NCBI RefSeq assembly: GCF_024586455.1
Contig: NC_065919.1
Span: 37,486,839 to 37,550,838, forward strand
Length of the DNA: 64,000 nucleotides
Direction: 5' to 3'
Source of the DNA: Bactrocera neohumeralis
Lineage: Eukaryota > Arthropoda > Insecta > Diptera > Tephritidae
The position numbers and the translations under genes are program-made. The first letter of the stretch is position 1, and every line of letters begins with the position of its first letter. Positions 53,958 to 64,000 of the stretch are shown here, in pieces. A model generated the notes under the pieces. That model had not been told where the DNA came from and did no database searches. It worked only from the letters and a program-made list of their open reading frames with translations.

Positions 53958-55016
53958 CAAGTAAGGAAGGGCTAAGTTCGGGTGTCACCGAACATTTTAT
54001 ACTCTCGCATGGTAAAGTGATAATCGAGATTTCATTATCCGTCATTTACATATTTTTCAAATACCGTATTTATGTATGTAAAGTTTTATTCCGCTTTCGT
54101 CCTTGGTTCCTAATGTATATATTATACAGAGAAGGCATCAGATGGAATTCAAAATAGCTTTATATTGGAAGAAGGCGTGGTTGTGAACCAATTTCACCTA
54201 TATTTCGTACATGTCATCAGGGTGTTAAGAAAATATTATATACCGAATTTCATTGAAATCGGTCTAGTAGCTCCTGAGATATGGTTCTTGGTCCATAAGT
54301 GGGCGGCGCCACGCCCATTTTCAATTTTTAAAAGAAGCCTGGGTGCAGCTTCCTTCTGCCATTTCTTCCGTAAAATTTTGTGTTTCTGACGTTTTTTGTT
54401 AGTCGGTTAACGCATTTTTAGTGATTTTCAACATAACCTTTGTATGGGAGGTGGGCGTGGTTATTATCCGATTTCTTCCATTTTTTGAACTGTATATGGA
54501 AATACCTGAAGAAAACGACTCTGTAGACTTTGGTTGACATAGCTATAGTAGTTTCCGAGATATGTACAAAAAACTTAGTAGGGGGCAGGGCCACGCCCAC
54601 TTTTCCAAAACAATAGCGTCCAAATATGCCCCTCTAATGCGATCCTTTGTGCCAAATTTCATTTTAATATCTTTATTTATGGCTTAGTTATGACACTTTA
54701 TAGGTTTTCGGTTTCCGCCATTTTGTGGGCGTGGCAGTGGGCCGATTTTGCCCATCTTCGCACTTAACCTTCTTATGGAGCCAAGTTTCATCATGATATC
54801 TCAATTTTTACTCAAGTTACAGCTTGCACGGACGGACGGACAGACGGACGGACGGACAGACAGACATCCGGATTTCGACTCTACTCGTCGCCCTGATCAC
54901 TTTGGTATATATAACCCTATATCTGACTCTTTTAGTTTTAGGACTTACAAACACCCGTTATGTGAACAAAACTATAATACTCTCGTTAGCAGCATTGTTG
55001 CGAGAGTATAAAAATC
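53955..55016 (+). repeat. dispersed repeat family B, full-looking copy
   Basis: Starts AACAAGTAAGGAAGGGCTAA and GGTGTCACCGAACATTTTAT, contains several GTGGGCGTGG / CCACGCCCA words, a CGGACGGACGGACAGACGG run at 54829-54865, and ends TATAATACTCTCGTTAGCAG ... GCGAGAGTATAAAA. About 1.06 kb; the termini include short inverted ACTCTCGC / GCGAGAGT words. No ORF with a known domain. Family unknown to me; abundant in this window. Confidence 0.8.
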
Positions 55017-55131
55017 ATGCATATTTATTAACTTGTATGATTAAAGAACAAATGCATAAGTATTAAATATTTTGATTTTGTATATAACGAAGCAAGCAAT
55101 TTCTCATATTATTTTCTGACGATAAAGGGAA

Positions 55132-56288
55132 TTAAGGCATCAAAATTTCATTGCTGTTTTCATTATCTATATCGAAACTGATTAACATGTTGTGAAGAAT
55201 ACAACACACCATAATCCAGTCATTGCATTCCTTCTTATTTGACGTTGAAAGCATTCTAAATTTAAGCTCCTTTAAACTACCAAATTTCTCTTTCAAAAGA
55301 CCAAAACAATTCTCAATTCGTACACGGTATTTGGAAAAATACGCATTGAATAAATCCCTTTCTTCTTTTCTATGTTCAACACTGTTTTGCCGGAAGGGCG
55401 TTATTAAATATGGTTTCAGTGGATAGGCACTATCTCCCGCGACCCACTGTGATGTCGACAAGAATCGTTCCGGATGCTTTGCTAGTGAACAATTTGAAAA
55501 TATTTTCGCGTCATGTACACTGCCTGGGTAACCAATCGTCACCTGTCTTATGCGCAATTTATAGTCACAAATCGCTTGTAGTTTTACAGAATATTGACGT
55601 TTACGCGAATAGTAAATTTCATGCTGCATAACTGGTGCTTCAGCTAATTTTATTTCGGAACCATCGATGTAACCCACACACCCTGTCATTTCTTTCGCAG
55701 TTGCGGACACAATTCCCAGTCCTTCTCTTTCATTGGGCCAGTATAAAAACTCATTTTTTAATCGCAATTTGGGTTTAAAAATTCGTTGCGTTACATTTTT
55801 AATAGTGCCCTGATCACCCATACCAAATAAGGAAGCCACTTTGCGAACAGATTGTCCATCGCCGGAAGATCTCAACCGATACAGCACTATTTTGAGTTGC
55901 AATTCGATTGGAAGTTGTGAAGGACTTGAACTTGTCTTAAAAACAGCGTCATTTTTAATTAATTCTAAGATACGTTCGCATTCCTCCGGGCGAACACGAA
56001 GCATCTGATTGAATCTGCTTTCGTCAAGATTCCTTAGCACATTTCGCTGCCAACTGAAACATTTTGGTAAGCCGAAATGAACGCTTCTTCTGTTGCTCAG
56101 CAAACAGCTCATGCTGATCAAAAAACTTTTAATAGCTTCGTCTTCATCGTCACCTGGCAAAGTATAAATATTTGTATTAAATGAAGAAATGTATGCAAAT
56201 ACTCACTTGATTCAACTCCTAATAGAGCCAATGCATGATTTTCACATAAAGAAGCTATAATTTTATTTTTCTGACTTTCTCGTGGCAT
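55132..56288 (-). CDS. Hb-8 Harbinger (HARBI1-like) transposase, intact, 2 exons
   Basis: Exon 1 56288-56207 and exon 2 56153-55132 (53-bp... 56206-56154 intron, GTGAGT...CCAG) join in frame to 1104 nt, 367 aa. N-terminus MPRESQKNKIIASLCENHAL, then SFLISMSCLLSNRRSVHFGL, ESRFNQMLRVRPEECERILE and LQLKIVLYRLRSSGDGQSVR with the HTH-like VASLFGMGDQGTIKNV. The DDE_Tnp_4 core has CVGYIDGSEIKLAEAPVMQH (first Asp), GYPGSVHDAKIF, VAGDSAYPLKPYLITPFRQN (second Asp) and KYRVRIENCFGLLKEKFGSL (Glu). No stops. Cut-and-paste transposase of the PIF/Harbinger superfamily, potentially active. Confidence 0.93.
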
Positions 56289-56439
56289 TTCTGTCTTCTT
56301 TTCATTTTTTCACTATCAGCTGATTAAGTGTAGAAATATGACAAAATATGACATACAATAGTTAAGGGTGCTTACAAGTGTCGTATTTTTTAAGAATATT
56401 AAAATATGACATAAGACATACAACAAAGCTTGTGAATTG

Positions 56440-57055
56440 CCTAAATGTCAATTGGAGATACAATTTCTTCGCCGATATCAGAGAAAGTGATTACCAGTAT
56501 TTCGCTGGGCGCGTTTACGTTCATTATGGACGTACTGCCACTATCAACCACTTCAAAAGGTAACACTTTGCCTGAAATATAAACATTAGACAAAATTTTG
56601 TCGCATTCATTACGCTTACCTTCAACACTCAACGCCCCGGCATCAGACTCAAGAAGGCCTGCTCCTGTTGACATTCACCAATCGTTTGCTCTTTTGTATG
56701 AAGCCTTCAGGTGCCGCACTTTCCACCATATTAGATCCCACGTGGCGTCTATTTTCGTTCTCTCAATTAATTTTTTATAAAAAATTTAGCCGTTGGTGCC
56801 TATTAAAATTAAAATTATTGTTAAATAGATTGTTGAATAAGTGCTCACAGCAAAAATTTCACTTACCTCTACTTCTGGAGCTTATTGCAAGAAATCCAGT
56901 ATACTCTGGATTTCTTTTTCGCTCCACTTTTTGTTGGGTATTTCACGTTTTATTCTTTTTTTGCTTAAACCGATTTGCTCCATTTCTTTTATTTGTTTGT
57001 TTTTATTTTTGATAACAGCTGATAATTTGCAAACCAGTGTTGTAAATAATACAAT
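56440..57055 (-). pseudogene. Hb-7 accessory protein, N-terminal exons
   Basis: Minus: MEQIGLSKKRIKREIPNKKW, SEKEIQSILDFL, then an intron-like gap (about 56770-56870), KKLIERTKIDATWDLIWWKV, RHLKASYKRANDW, STGAGLLESDAGALSVEGKR, NECDKILSNVYISGKVLPFE and VVDSGSTSIM. MADF/Myb-like, comparable with the Hb-8 accessory protein (STGAGSMEGD). In-frame stops are present. Confidence 0.75.
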
Positions 57056-57229
57056 GGCGTTTTAGTGTTGCTTCTTTGCAAGGGTGTAACAGGTGCATCG
57101 CTGTACATTTCGTTAGTGTAAAAGCAAAAATATGCTCGCTAATTTGCAATTGCTAAAATGCAAGACCATTTGCCCCAGATTCTGAATTGCCCTATTAATA
57201 ATATTATCTGCCACATATTAAAAAATTGT

Positions 57230-57895
57230 TTCCAGGGTTTCATTAAGGAAATTGGCAAAGTCAGCCATAGTTATAAAGGGGCTATTTCAAGTTTTCGCCC
57301 ATTTTATTTATTTCAGGCACAAATATGTACTGTTATGAGTAAAACACGTTCTGTACTTTTAATTGAGATAACTCAAATATTTGTCGATATATCCAGTATA
57401 AAGTCATCTGGAAGTTCGAAAATCATTATATTGGATACCATATACCATATGAGAGCTCAGAAAAGTATTGACCCGATTCAACCCATTCAGCCCTATTGTC
57501 AGGAAAGGGTTCCCTCTGAATTTCAATTGCATAATTCCCGCAAAGACCGATATTTCAAAAGTTAACTATAAACACAGGGTTTTGGCCAATTTTTGGTGAT
57601 AAGCTGGCATACTTAAGCGAAATTATTCGTCCGAAATTGTATTCCGTTATTATAATTACTTCTTTATTTGTGTACTGGAACGTGAAAAATCAATTGGATA
57701 TCTGAATTTTTACTCAAGTTACAGCTTGCACGGACGGACGGACAGACACAGCCGCCCGGATTTCGACTTTTCTCGTCATCCTAATAATTTATTTATGCCC
57801 TTTATGTATTTCGCTTAGTTTACATAAAACCATTAGGTGAACGAAACTATAATAGGTACTCTATTGCAACAGTTTGCAAAAGTATAAAAAGTAAA
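57230..57895 (+). repeat. dispersed repeat family B, 3' part
   Basis: The right end (57706-57890) aligns with 54808-55016: ACTCAAGTTACAGCTTGCAC, CGGACGGACGGACAGACA, GATTTCGACTTTTCTCGTC, then a terminal GCAAAAGTATAAAA. The upstream part has the AT-rich body (GACCCGATTCAACCCATT). Confidence 0.65.
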
Positions 57896-58314
57896 TTCTA
57901 TAACAATTGTAAAGAACCGTATCCAGTACATCTGAAAATTTTGCTGAATGATTTCCGGGAACTTCTACCTGATTTGGCCAGTCTTTTGTCACTCGCTAGA
58001 AAATAAATCGAGTAAAAGAGGTTTGTATATATTTGTTTAGTATACCATGTGTACATACAAATATATTTCAGTTCCACTTTTACAGTTATATGCAAGTGTA
58101 CGCGCGACTGTTTCTTCCCAGCGCTCTTTCGTTTACTTAATTTTGAGAAACTTGCCGCAATATCGAAATCTGCGCACTGAAATTATTACTCCAGCTGTTT
58201 GCATTTTTTTTTTCATTTTTGTTTCTTTGCAACAACAACCATTTTTTCCATATCACATAGGCATTCATGTGAAAATAAGTTGACTAAATAAGAGCAGACA
58301 ACTGTATATACATA

Positions 58315-59174
58315 CAAGGTCTGTCGCAAAAGAAACAGAACTTTTTAAATATAACTGTTTCTGGTGGCGCCACCTATTGGTGGGTATTAGAAAAAAAAGT
58401 TTGATCACTTGTTGATATTTCGTAAAAATTTTAAGACAATTGGATCTCTACAATCGATGTTATCGATCAAAAAGTGACAACAGCTTTTGGTCATCGGTCG
58501 TAAAATGCAAAGAGCAAATATTAAATTTTGTTTTAAACTTGGGGCAACGTTTACTGAAACAATTGAAATGATGAAAAAAGTTTGTGGTGATCAGTGCCTA
58601 TCCCGTAGTAATGTGCATGAGTGGTTTGGTTTCTGTGACGATCAGAAGTCGGTCGTCTTCAGAAGTCAAAAATAAAGACAATGCTGATTTGTTTTTACGA
58701 TTCCGAGGTTATTTACACCGAGAGTTCGTCCCACCTGGCCAAACGATTAATGCTGTGTTTTACCTTGGTGTTATGAAGCGTCTTTTGTCACGCATTCGTC
58801 GTGCGCGACCACAATACCGTGAGGCAGCCTGTTGCACGATAATGCGCCGTGCCGTGCACTCCATATTAACCATTAATCACTCACCCTACTCACCTGATCT
58901 GGCACCCTGTGATTTTTACCTATTTGGAAAACTTTATTTGCCCATGAAAGGACACTGGTTTCAGGACATTTCAGCTATCCAAAAGGCGACGACCGATATT
59001 CTCAAGATCATTCTGAAAAATGACCCTAAACACTCATTTGAAATGCTAATTGACCGGGCTAAACGCTGTATCGAAGCACAAGGAAACTACTTTAAATAAA
59101 AAAATATAACTTTTGAAAAATATTAATTTTTTGTTGTTTTTTTTAACAGTCCTGTTTCTTTTGTGACATACCTG
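58315..59174 (+). mobile_element. mariner element with internal deletion
   Basis: Ends AGGTCTGTCGCAAAAGAAAC (from 58317) and its mirror GTTTCTTTTGTGACATACCT (to 59173) are inverted with three mismatches. TA is at 58313 and TTA follows the right end. 860 bp against about 1.3 kb for a full mariner. Confidence 0.88.
58505..59099 (+). pseudogene. mariner transposase (deleted, frameshifted)
   Basis: N-terminal MQRANIKFCFKLGATFTETI, EMMKKVCGDQCLSRSNVHEW with the HTH of mariner. After a deletion of the linker and first catalytic Asp region: REFVPPGQTINAVFYLGVMK, RARPQYRE, then a frame slip over LLHDNAPC (second Asp, readable only in another frame) and back to INHSPYSPDLAPCDFYLFGK (third catalytic residue of the DD34D motif). 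C-terminus IDRAKRCIEAQGNYFK and TAA. Inactive. Confidence 0.88.
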
Positions 59175-59184
59175 TTATGTACTA

Positions 59185-59592
59185 TTAAGATTCAAAAAAA
59201 ATTTTTTTTTGGTTTGGTACTCGGAAAAATAGGTTCCTAAACACCTCTAAGAAAGCCTCTCCAAGCATGAGTTCTTAACTGTAACGTGAAGGTCCTCCTA
59301 CATACAGTTTTCTATTTTTTCTTATTATCTGATAGAAAAATTTATATCTCGCTTCCAACCACTTGAAAAAATATCTTGTTTCTTAGGTTTTGTAGGAAAT
59401 TGAATGCTCTACAAAAAAGCTTTCATACGATTTTTTCGTATACCCAACCGCTTAAAAGATATTAACAGTTAAAGTTTAATTATTTTTGGGAAATATTTTT
59501 ATTTTTTATGAATTTTATAACTTAGATGTGTATAGGAACCTATTTTTCATAGTACCAAACGAAAAAAAAAATTGTTTTTTGATCCACCTTAA
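59185..59592. mobile_element. Tc1/mariner-type MITE with long inverted ends
   Basis: Left TTAAGATTCAAAAAAAA then GGTTTGGTACTCGGAAAAAT and AGGTTCCTAAACACC; the right end is the mirror (AGGAACCTATTTTTCATAGT, ACCAAACG, GATCCACCTTAA). TA flanks both sides (59183 and 59593). About 408 bp, no coding capacity. Confidence 0.8.
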
Positions 59593-59599
59593 TAGGTAT

Positions 59600-59904
59600 G
59601 CATTGATGTTTGACGATGAATATCTCGTAAACGCTTAACTTAATCGAAAAATCATAACAGACCTTTTTTGTGGAGCATTAAATTTCCTACAAAATCTAAG
59701 GAACAAGATATTTTTTTAAATAGTTGGAAGCGAGATATAAATTTTTCTATCTGATAATAAGAAAAAATAGAAAACTGTATGTAGGAGGACCTTCCCGTTA
59801 CAATTAAGAACTCATGCTTTGAGAGGCTTTCTTAGAGGTGTCTAGGAACCTATTTTTCCGAGTACCAAACGAAAAAAGAAATATTTTTTTTGAATCACCC
59901 TAAT
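59600..59904. repeat. inverted half-copy of the adjacent MITE
   Basis: About 300 bp complementary to 59187-59490 (for example GAAAACTGTATGTAGGAGGA mirrors CCTCCTACATACAGTTTTC, and GGAACCTATTTTTCCGAGTA mirrors TACTCGGAAAAATAGGTTCC). It ends GAATCACCCTAATA. Together with 59185-59592 it can fold into a stem of about 300 bp. Confidence 0.85.
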
Positions 59905-60320
59905 ATGTACATACATATATACATATGTACATAAATTGTAAATTCTCGTCGAGCTCCACTTTATTTCATTTGCCGCATTAGTAACTGAACATGCACACAA
60001 TCGATGCGCTCAAAGTATTGCCCTTAGCTAACATTATGGTTGCGTATATACCGTTGTATAGGTCGTGCATAAGTACCTTCGTGGGGCTAATTTGAAAAAA
60101 TAACATAATAATCAAAAGAAACGGCATAAAGTTGGAAGTTTACTCTTGCCTTATCAATGCATGTGTTTGCGTAGATAAGCAATCTAAATATTTTTCGATA
60201 TCCTTTTAATCCACCTGCCCAGCAGGCAGCTTTGCGCTGTGGTAGCTATTGAGGAATATTTTTGGTAACCAAAAATATACATATGAAAGAAGTAAGGAAA
60301 CAGTAAATTCGAGTAAAAAC
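59905..60320. other. non-coding, nothing recognised
   Basis: Microsatellite ATACATATGTACATA at 59910 and AT-rich sequence. 60222-60290 may be an eroded Tc1 end, but I cannot show it. Confidence 0.4.
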
Positions 60321-60324
60321 TTTC

Positions 60325-60841
60325 AAGTTACCTCCACCGTGTTTTACCGTCTTTGTAGTGTACCGAGGAAGGTCCAATCAAATTAATTTTTGTCTCATCA
60401 GAAAACAAGATTCTTTTCCAGAAATCTACGCCTTTGCATGTATGGGCGTTTACAAATGACAATCGTGCTTTAATATTTTTCTGCGACAGTAGTGGTTTTT
60501 TTCTGCTGACGCGCCCATATAAATCATTTTCATTAAGTCGTCTTCTTATAAGCCTGCTTGATACATTCAAGCCAAATTCTTCATTTATTTCCGCCGCGAT
60601 TGTTCGAGAGGACTTGAAAGGATCAAGCTTACTCTTTTTGACAATTACTTTGTCCGCATGGGCTGTTGTTTTTCGTGGGGGCATCTTTCGCATTTTCTTC
60701 CTAATTAGCATATTTGGGTCTGCACTAATACATTTGATGTCGTTATACACCATCTTTCTAGAAGAAGCTAGAATTTCTGCAATTTTGGTTTGTTTTTTTT
60801 CCTCTTCGATAAAGGTCCCAAATATTTTTTTTTTCAAGTGA
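60325..60841 (-). pseudogene. Tc1-like transposase, N-terminal two thirds
   Basis: The minus frame from 60837 is open for 169 codons: EEEKKQTKIAEILASSRKMV (first HTH), MRKMPPRKTTAHADKVIVKK, SSRTIAAEINEEFGLNVSSR (second HTH), LIRRRLNENDLYGRVSRKKP, LSFVNAHTCKGVDFWKRILF and SDETKINLIGPSS (first catalytic Asp). The frame then slips to TVKHGGG and stops at the truncation point, so the second Asp and the terminal catalytic residue are missing. Distinct from the Tc1 copy at 18936. Confidence 0.87.
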
Positions 60842-61391
60842 GCAGTGAGGTCCTCTACCTATTTTCTTCCACAATACCGATTTTAACGAAAGACATTATA
60901 TTTTTAAATGCAATTAAAAAGAATTTATTGAAAGCACTAAACAGTAACTGTCTTAGTTGACGGTGAAAACAAAACTGCGCTATTTTGGTGTCCAACGGAA
61001 TAAGTAGTATGCAGATTGAGTAAAATAAAGCAAAAACAAATAAACACAAGGATAACGGAATTTTTTAGTGGAGTTGTAAAAACAGAGAATAACAGCACAA
61101 GAATGGCATAAGAATATGTACGACTATCTCTTAATTTTTTATGGGATAACAATTAATATAATGCATACTAAAGATGCGCTATTTCTCTGTCCATAGCTGT
61201 ATATAAAAATTGAAATCCGGTTGACTTTCCATCTGCCCGTATGTTCGTCCGCTCGTTAATGGGCGTAATCGGATCACTGCCACGCCCACAAATCGCCATT
61301 AACCGAAAACCTTTCAGACCTAGCTACATATAACAGTTGTGAGATCTGGTTTTAACAACAGTAAGCTACCTAAAAATTTATTTTTCATGTG
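60842..61391. repeat. non-coding with dispersed repeat family D
   Basis: 61190-61330 has TGTATATAAAAATTGAAATC, GGTTGACTTTCCATCTGCC, GGGCGTAATCGGATCACTGC and CGCCATTAACCGAAAACC, similar to 40490-40620 and to the GTGGGCGTG... words at 63280. The rest is unassigned. Confidence 0.45.
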
Positions 61392-61395
61392 TTAA

Positions 61396-63114
61396 CCTGC
61401 AAGCAGTGATTGTGAGCACTGTTTTTCAATAGAACTGCAAAAAAAAACATTTGAATGATAAAAAGCGGATCACAGGCTTTGGTTTCAAAGAGTAATTTAG
61501 CAAGCTTAGACATGCGTCCACGTGGTGAGTGATTTTATTCTTTTTAAACATATAAAACTGAAATTATGATAGTGATTGAAGTTACAATAAGATTTCTCAA
61601 GCGATTGTGCTCATTTAAATTAATTTGCTGATAGTTATTATTAATTCGAGGGCAGTAAAACACAGATATCACAATTGTGTTATTCAGGCACAGAATACAG
61701 TTTCGTTGCATGCTCACAAATGTGTTATCTTCCCAATTTCTAGGAAGATTTTTCAATTTGGCCAACAGCGATGTCGTCAAAGAAGTCCTAGACATTTTAG
61801 ATCAATCTGATGTAGACTTCAGTGATGATGATGACAATGCAGATGAAACTTGGACTCCGTTTAACGTAAACGCTGGTGGAGAAGAAAGCGATGAAAGTAC
61901 AGATGACGATGAAGGGGATCCAGAAGCTCAACAATCAAACTTCGCGGGCCCAGCAGTCATACAACCGTCATCGAACGCTATACCTAAACCACCACCCAGG
62001 AGAGAAATTTGGAAAAATGCACCCTTTCCGAACACACAGCTTCCTATAAGTTATGGTTGCCAAAATCAAATAAGGGTGAAGACACCTTTAGAATACTTAA
62101 AGAATTATTTTTCGGAATACCACTATGAGAATGTGGTGAAACTTACCGAAAGGCAGCCAAATATATTTCGACAGGTTTTTTACTACAATACCACTCGTAG
62201 AATCGCTTTATCAAATGGATTATCCTGCAACAGGTACATACAATAATGGCAAACAGGATACCTAAATGTGTTAAATTCCCTCTGGATAAAGATATGAATC
62301 GAGGTGATATATGCCTATAACGTAGCTCTTGTGAAATGGAAGGATACAAAAGCGGTTATAGTTGCTTCAAGTAAATGTGGAAAGGACCCCGTTGGTGAAG
62401 TTGAGAAGTGGAATAGAAATCTGAAACGCCGGTTGCTCGTTGAAATACCTTCAGTAATTGAGAACTATAACATGCTTATGGGAGGGGTTGATTTGTGTGA
62501 TCAAATGCTTGAATATTACAGAATAAAAATGAAGACAAAGAAAAGGACTGTCAAGGTGTTTTTTCACTTTCTTGATCTGGCAATCTATAACTCATGGATG
62601 GAATACAGAGGAGACTGCAAGATTTCCGGACTACCAAAGTCGAAAGTCAAGTAATTTTGAACTTTCAAAATAGAGCTTGGAACTGTACTAGCAGCTTACC
62701 TCGAAGCTCCTGATCAGGTTGAACCCTTTAAATTGCCGGAAGACTTTTACGGAACCAAATATCGACCTCATGATGCACCTGATGACATACGTTATGATCG
62801 CTCTGACCACTGGCCTTCTATTTCATATGATCCGCCGAGGGTTTGCCGCAATAAGTCGATCAAGACGCCAAAAATGTCTGGCAAAAAATATGGACTGTTT
62901 TGAAAAGTACCATACACGTAACTGACTAAAGTATATACAATTGCTTTCTATTTCTTAGTAACCTAACTTTCTTTTCTTTTATTCAAACGATTAAAGTTAA
63001 ATGATTTTTATAAAATAATGAAGCATTTGAAAATTTTTACAGCTTATAACCTAGATACCACAAATGTGCGATGTTCTGTTTTTAAAAAAGAACACTTTGG
63101 AAGCGTTTTTCAGG
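61396..63114 (+). mobile_element. piggyBac-3, internally deleted
   Basis: TTAA (61392-61395) then CCTGCAAGCAGTG on the left and ...GCGTTTTTCAGG then TTAA (63115-63118) on the right. The TTAA flanks are canonical; the inverted ends are only loosely matched (CCTGCAAGC / CCTGAAAAACGC). Encloses a plus-strand piggyBac gene lacking its centre. Confidence 0.75.
61511..62930 (+). pseudogene. piggyBac-3 transposase lacking the first catalytic regions
   Basis: Exon 1 ATGCGTCCACGTG (61511-61523), intron to TTTCTAG (61743), then RFFNLANSDVVKEVLDILDQ, an acidic DVDFSDDDDNADETWTPFN region, PPPRREIWKNAPFPNTQLPI and TPLEYLKNYFSEYHYENVVK. At about 62160 the gene jumps past the first and second Asp regions to ANRIPKCVKFPLDKDMNRGD, then YAYNVALVKWKDTKAVIVAS, NYNMLMGGVDLCDQMLEYYR (third Asp), VKVFFHFLDLAIYNSWMEYR, stop, and DFYGTKYRPHDAPDDIRYDR with a basic end. 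Internal deletion and stops make it inactive. Confidence 0.88.
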
Positions 63115-63118
63115 TTAA

Positions 63119-64000
63119 TTTTGGCATATATTTACAAAAAAAATTGTATTCCTAATGCGCAATTATTAAGAAAAATATCCCTAAGTCTGAAAGGGATAAA
63201 AGGCCATAACTAGGCACGAAATTAAGCTGTAAAACTTTAATTTGGTACAAAAAATCGAGATGGTATTAGAAAGTTTTATGGGAGTGGGCGTGAAAATTGG
63301 AAAATAGGCGTGGCACCGCACACTTTAACTTATAGAACAATTTTAAATTCCACTTAAATCGTTCGGTTTCCAGTACATTATTCAAGAAGCAATTAATATA
63401 ACGGGATAAAAATTTTCATGAATAATATCTTTAGTGTGTGCCATCTTATGTCCAAAAATTGCTTCAATCCAATAAAAACAGTTCAAGCCACTAGGTACCG
63501 AATATTTAGACTCCGGTACCTACATATAGTTGACTCTTGATCGAAAATGCCGGTTAATGTGTGATATATATATATAACTGAAATTAAGGGATAATTCTTT
63601 TCTTATAATAGTGTGTCTTTGTGTCAAAAATGATTTGTATCCGACCAATACTTCTCTTAGCCCCCATATAACTTCCGGATGACTTTGTACCGCATATATA
63701 CTTATATCCACCAATATTTTTTTTCAATATTTCTTTATATATTGGATCTGCTTGGAAAAGCCTAGCAATAATAATTCAAATCTTAAATCTATTTATTTAA
63801 CTTTTTTGGTAGAACGTTGCTCTCTAGGAAGTTGGTAGATCACTTTTTTATATAAGTACGTGTTTGATTGCAGGAATTTACCAAAGCAATAGCCAGTGGG
63901 CTGGGAAGATCGCGAAGTTTAGAAATATATCTCATTCTCCTATCCTCTATTTCCTTCATTACCATAGGAATATCAGGATCTTTATGAAACCGTGACTGTT
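63119..64000. other. non-coding, with family D-like words
   Basis: 63180-63340 contains GGGATAAAAGGCCATAACTA, GAGTGGGCGTGAAAATTGG and AATAGGCGTGGCACCGCAC, typical of repeat family D. The remaining sequence to the window end is AT-rich without recognisable genes. A frame of 64 codons at 63520-63714 on minus has no motif. Confidence 0.45.

Larger units (their letters stand above)
53310..56430. mobile_element. Harbinger Hb-8, nested in the Hb-7 accessory gene
   Basis: Accessory gene on plus (53363-53957), transposase on minus (55132-56288). Its limits are inferred from where the Hb-7 accessory coding sequence breaks off and resumes. A candidate right end reads AAAATACGACACTTGTAAGC (reverse complement near 56385), but I find no matching left end. 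A family B repeat (53955-55016) sits between the two genes. Confidence 0.6.
51399..57193. mobile_element. Harbinger Hb-7 containing nested Hb-8
   Basis: Inverted 17-bp ends AGGCCAATTCAGAATCT (51399-51415) and AGATTCTGAATTGCCCT (57177-57193; one mismatch), flanked by ATT (51396-51398 and 57194-57196), a 3-bp TSD. Its own genes are a plus-strand transposase (about 51590-52690) and a minus-strand accessory gene whose C-terminal part is at 52990-53300 and N-terminal part at 56440-57055. The two accessory pieces are separated by about 3.1 kb holding Hb-8. Confidence 0.85.

Noticed and set aside
56440..57055. Possible host MADF-domain gene
   Set aside because: In-frame stops, position inside TIR-bounded Hb-7 and pairing with the coiled-coil piece at 52990 fit a transposon accessory gene better.
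57158..57565. 135-codon plus frame
   Set aside because: Starts inside the Hb-7 right TIR and runs through a dispersed family B repeat; no motif.

Overview
This is a eukaryotic, AT-rich, repeat-dense window, most likely from a dipteran and probably a tephritid-type fruit fly. The reasons are a hobo-like hAT end (CAGAGAACTGCA), RTE and jockey non-LTR elements, many PIF/Harbinger, piggyBac, Tc1/mariner and Merlin transposons, short introns (about 45-75 bp) with clean GT...AG borders, and CATACATATGTACATATG-type microsatellites. The species assignment is inference. I found no host gene, no tRNA or rRNA and no CRISPR array. Essentially every recognisable coding stretch belongs to a transposable element, so the window reads as a TE graveyard such as pericentromeric or intergenic heterochromatin.

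Layout. 1-5 kb: non-coding sequence with dispersed repeats and scrambled RTE remnants. 5.05-10.17 kb: an RTE copy split by a hobo-like hAT (8-bp TSD CTGCCTAC), which is split by a Harbinger (Hb-1, 3-bp TSD CTG), which is split by a pogo-like element (TA). 11.0-12.1 kb: a 1-kb terminal-inverted-repeat element of unknown superfamily. 12.4-14.1 kb: piggyBac-1. 15.9-20.95 kb: Harbinger Hb-2, with Hb-3 nested in an intron of its accessory gene and mariner and Tc1 debris between its two genes.

20.9-30.93 kb: a nearly identical 5-kb tandem duplication carrying parts of three Harbingers (Hb-4, Hb-5, Hb-6), including an intact spliced accessory gene in each copy. The second copy runs on into the rest of Hb-6, whose accessory gene is interrupted by Merlin-1 (31.2-34.9 kb). 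Merlin-1 has about 355-bp inverted ends, a three-exon intact ISXO2-like transposase, and 93-bp minisatellites on both sides of the gene. A truncated jockey copy sits inside its left inverted repeat.

35.7-40.3 kb: mariner and Harbinger fragments, a nearly full-length but dead RTE, and a Tc1 scrap. 41.6-42.5 kb: a hAT deletion derivative with a BED-type zinc finger (TSD TACTAAAC). 44.2-46.05 kb: a MITE abutting a second, inactivated Merlin. 46.8-49.3 kb: piggyBac-2. 50.4-51.25 kb: a 5'-truncated RTE. 51.4-57.2 kb: Harbinger Hb-7 (TSD ATT), whose accessory gene is split by Hb-8, which carries an intact 367-aa two-exon transposase. 57.2-64 kb: a dispersed repeat, a deleted mariner, a foldback MITE, a Tc1 half and piggyBac-3.

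Functionally the Harbinger copies follow the family's two-gene plan: a convergent DDE transposase and a Myb/SANT- or MADF-like accessory protein. Apparently intact reading frames remain only for the Merlin-1 transposase, the Hb-8 transposase and the two Hb-5 accessory genes. Everything else is decayed.
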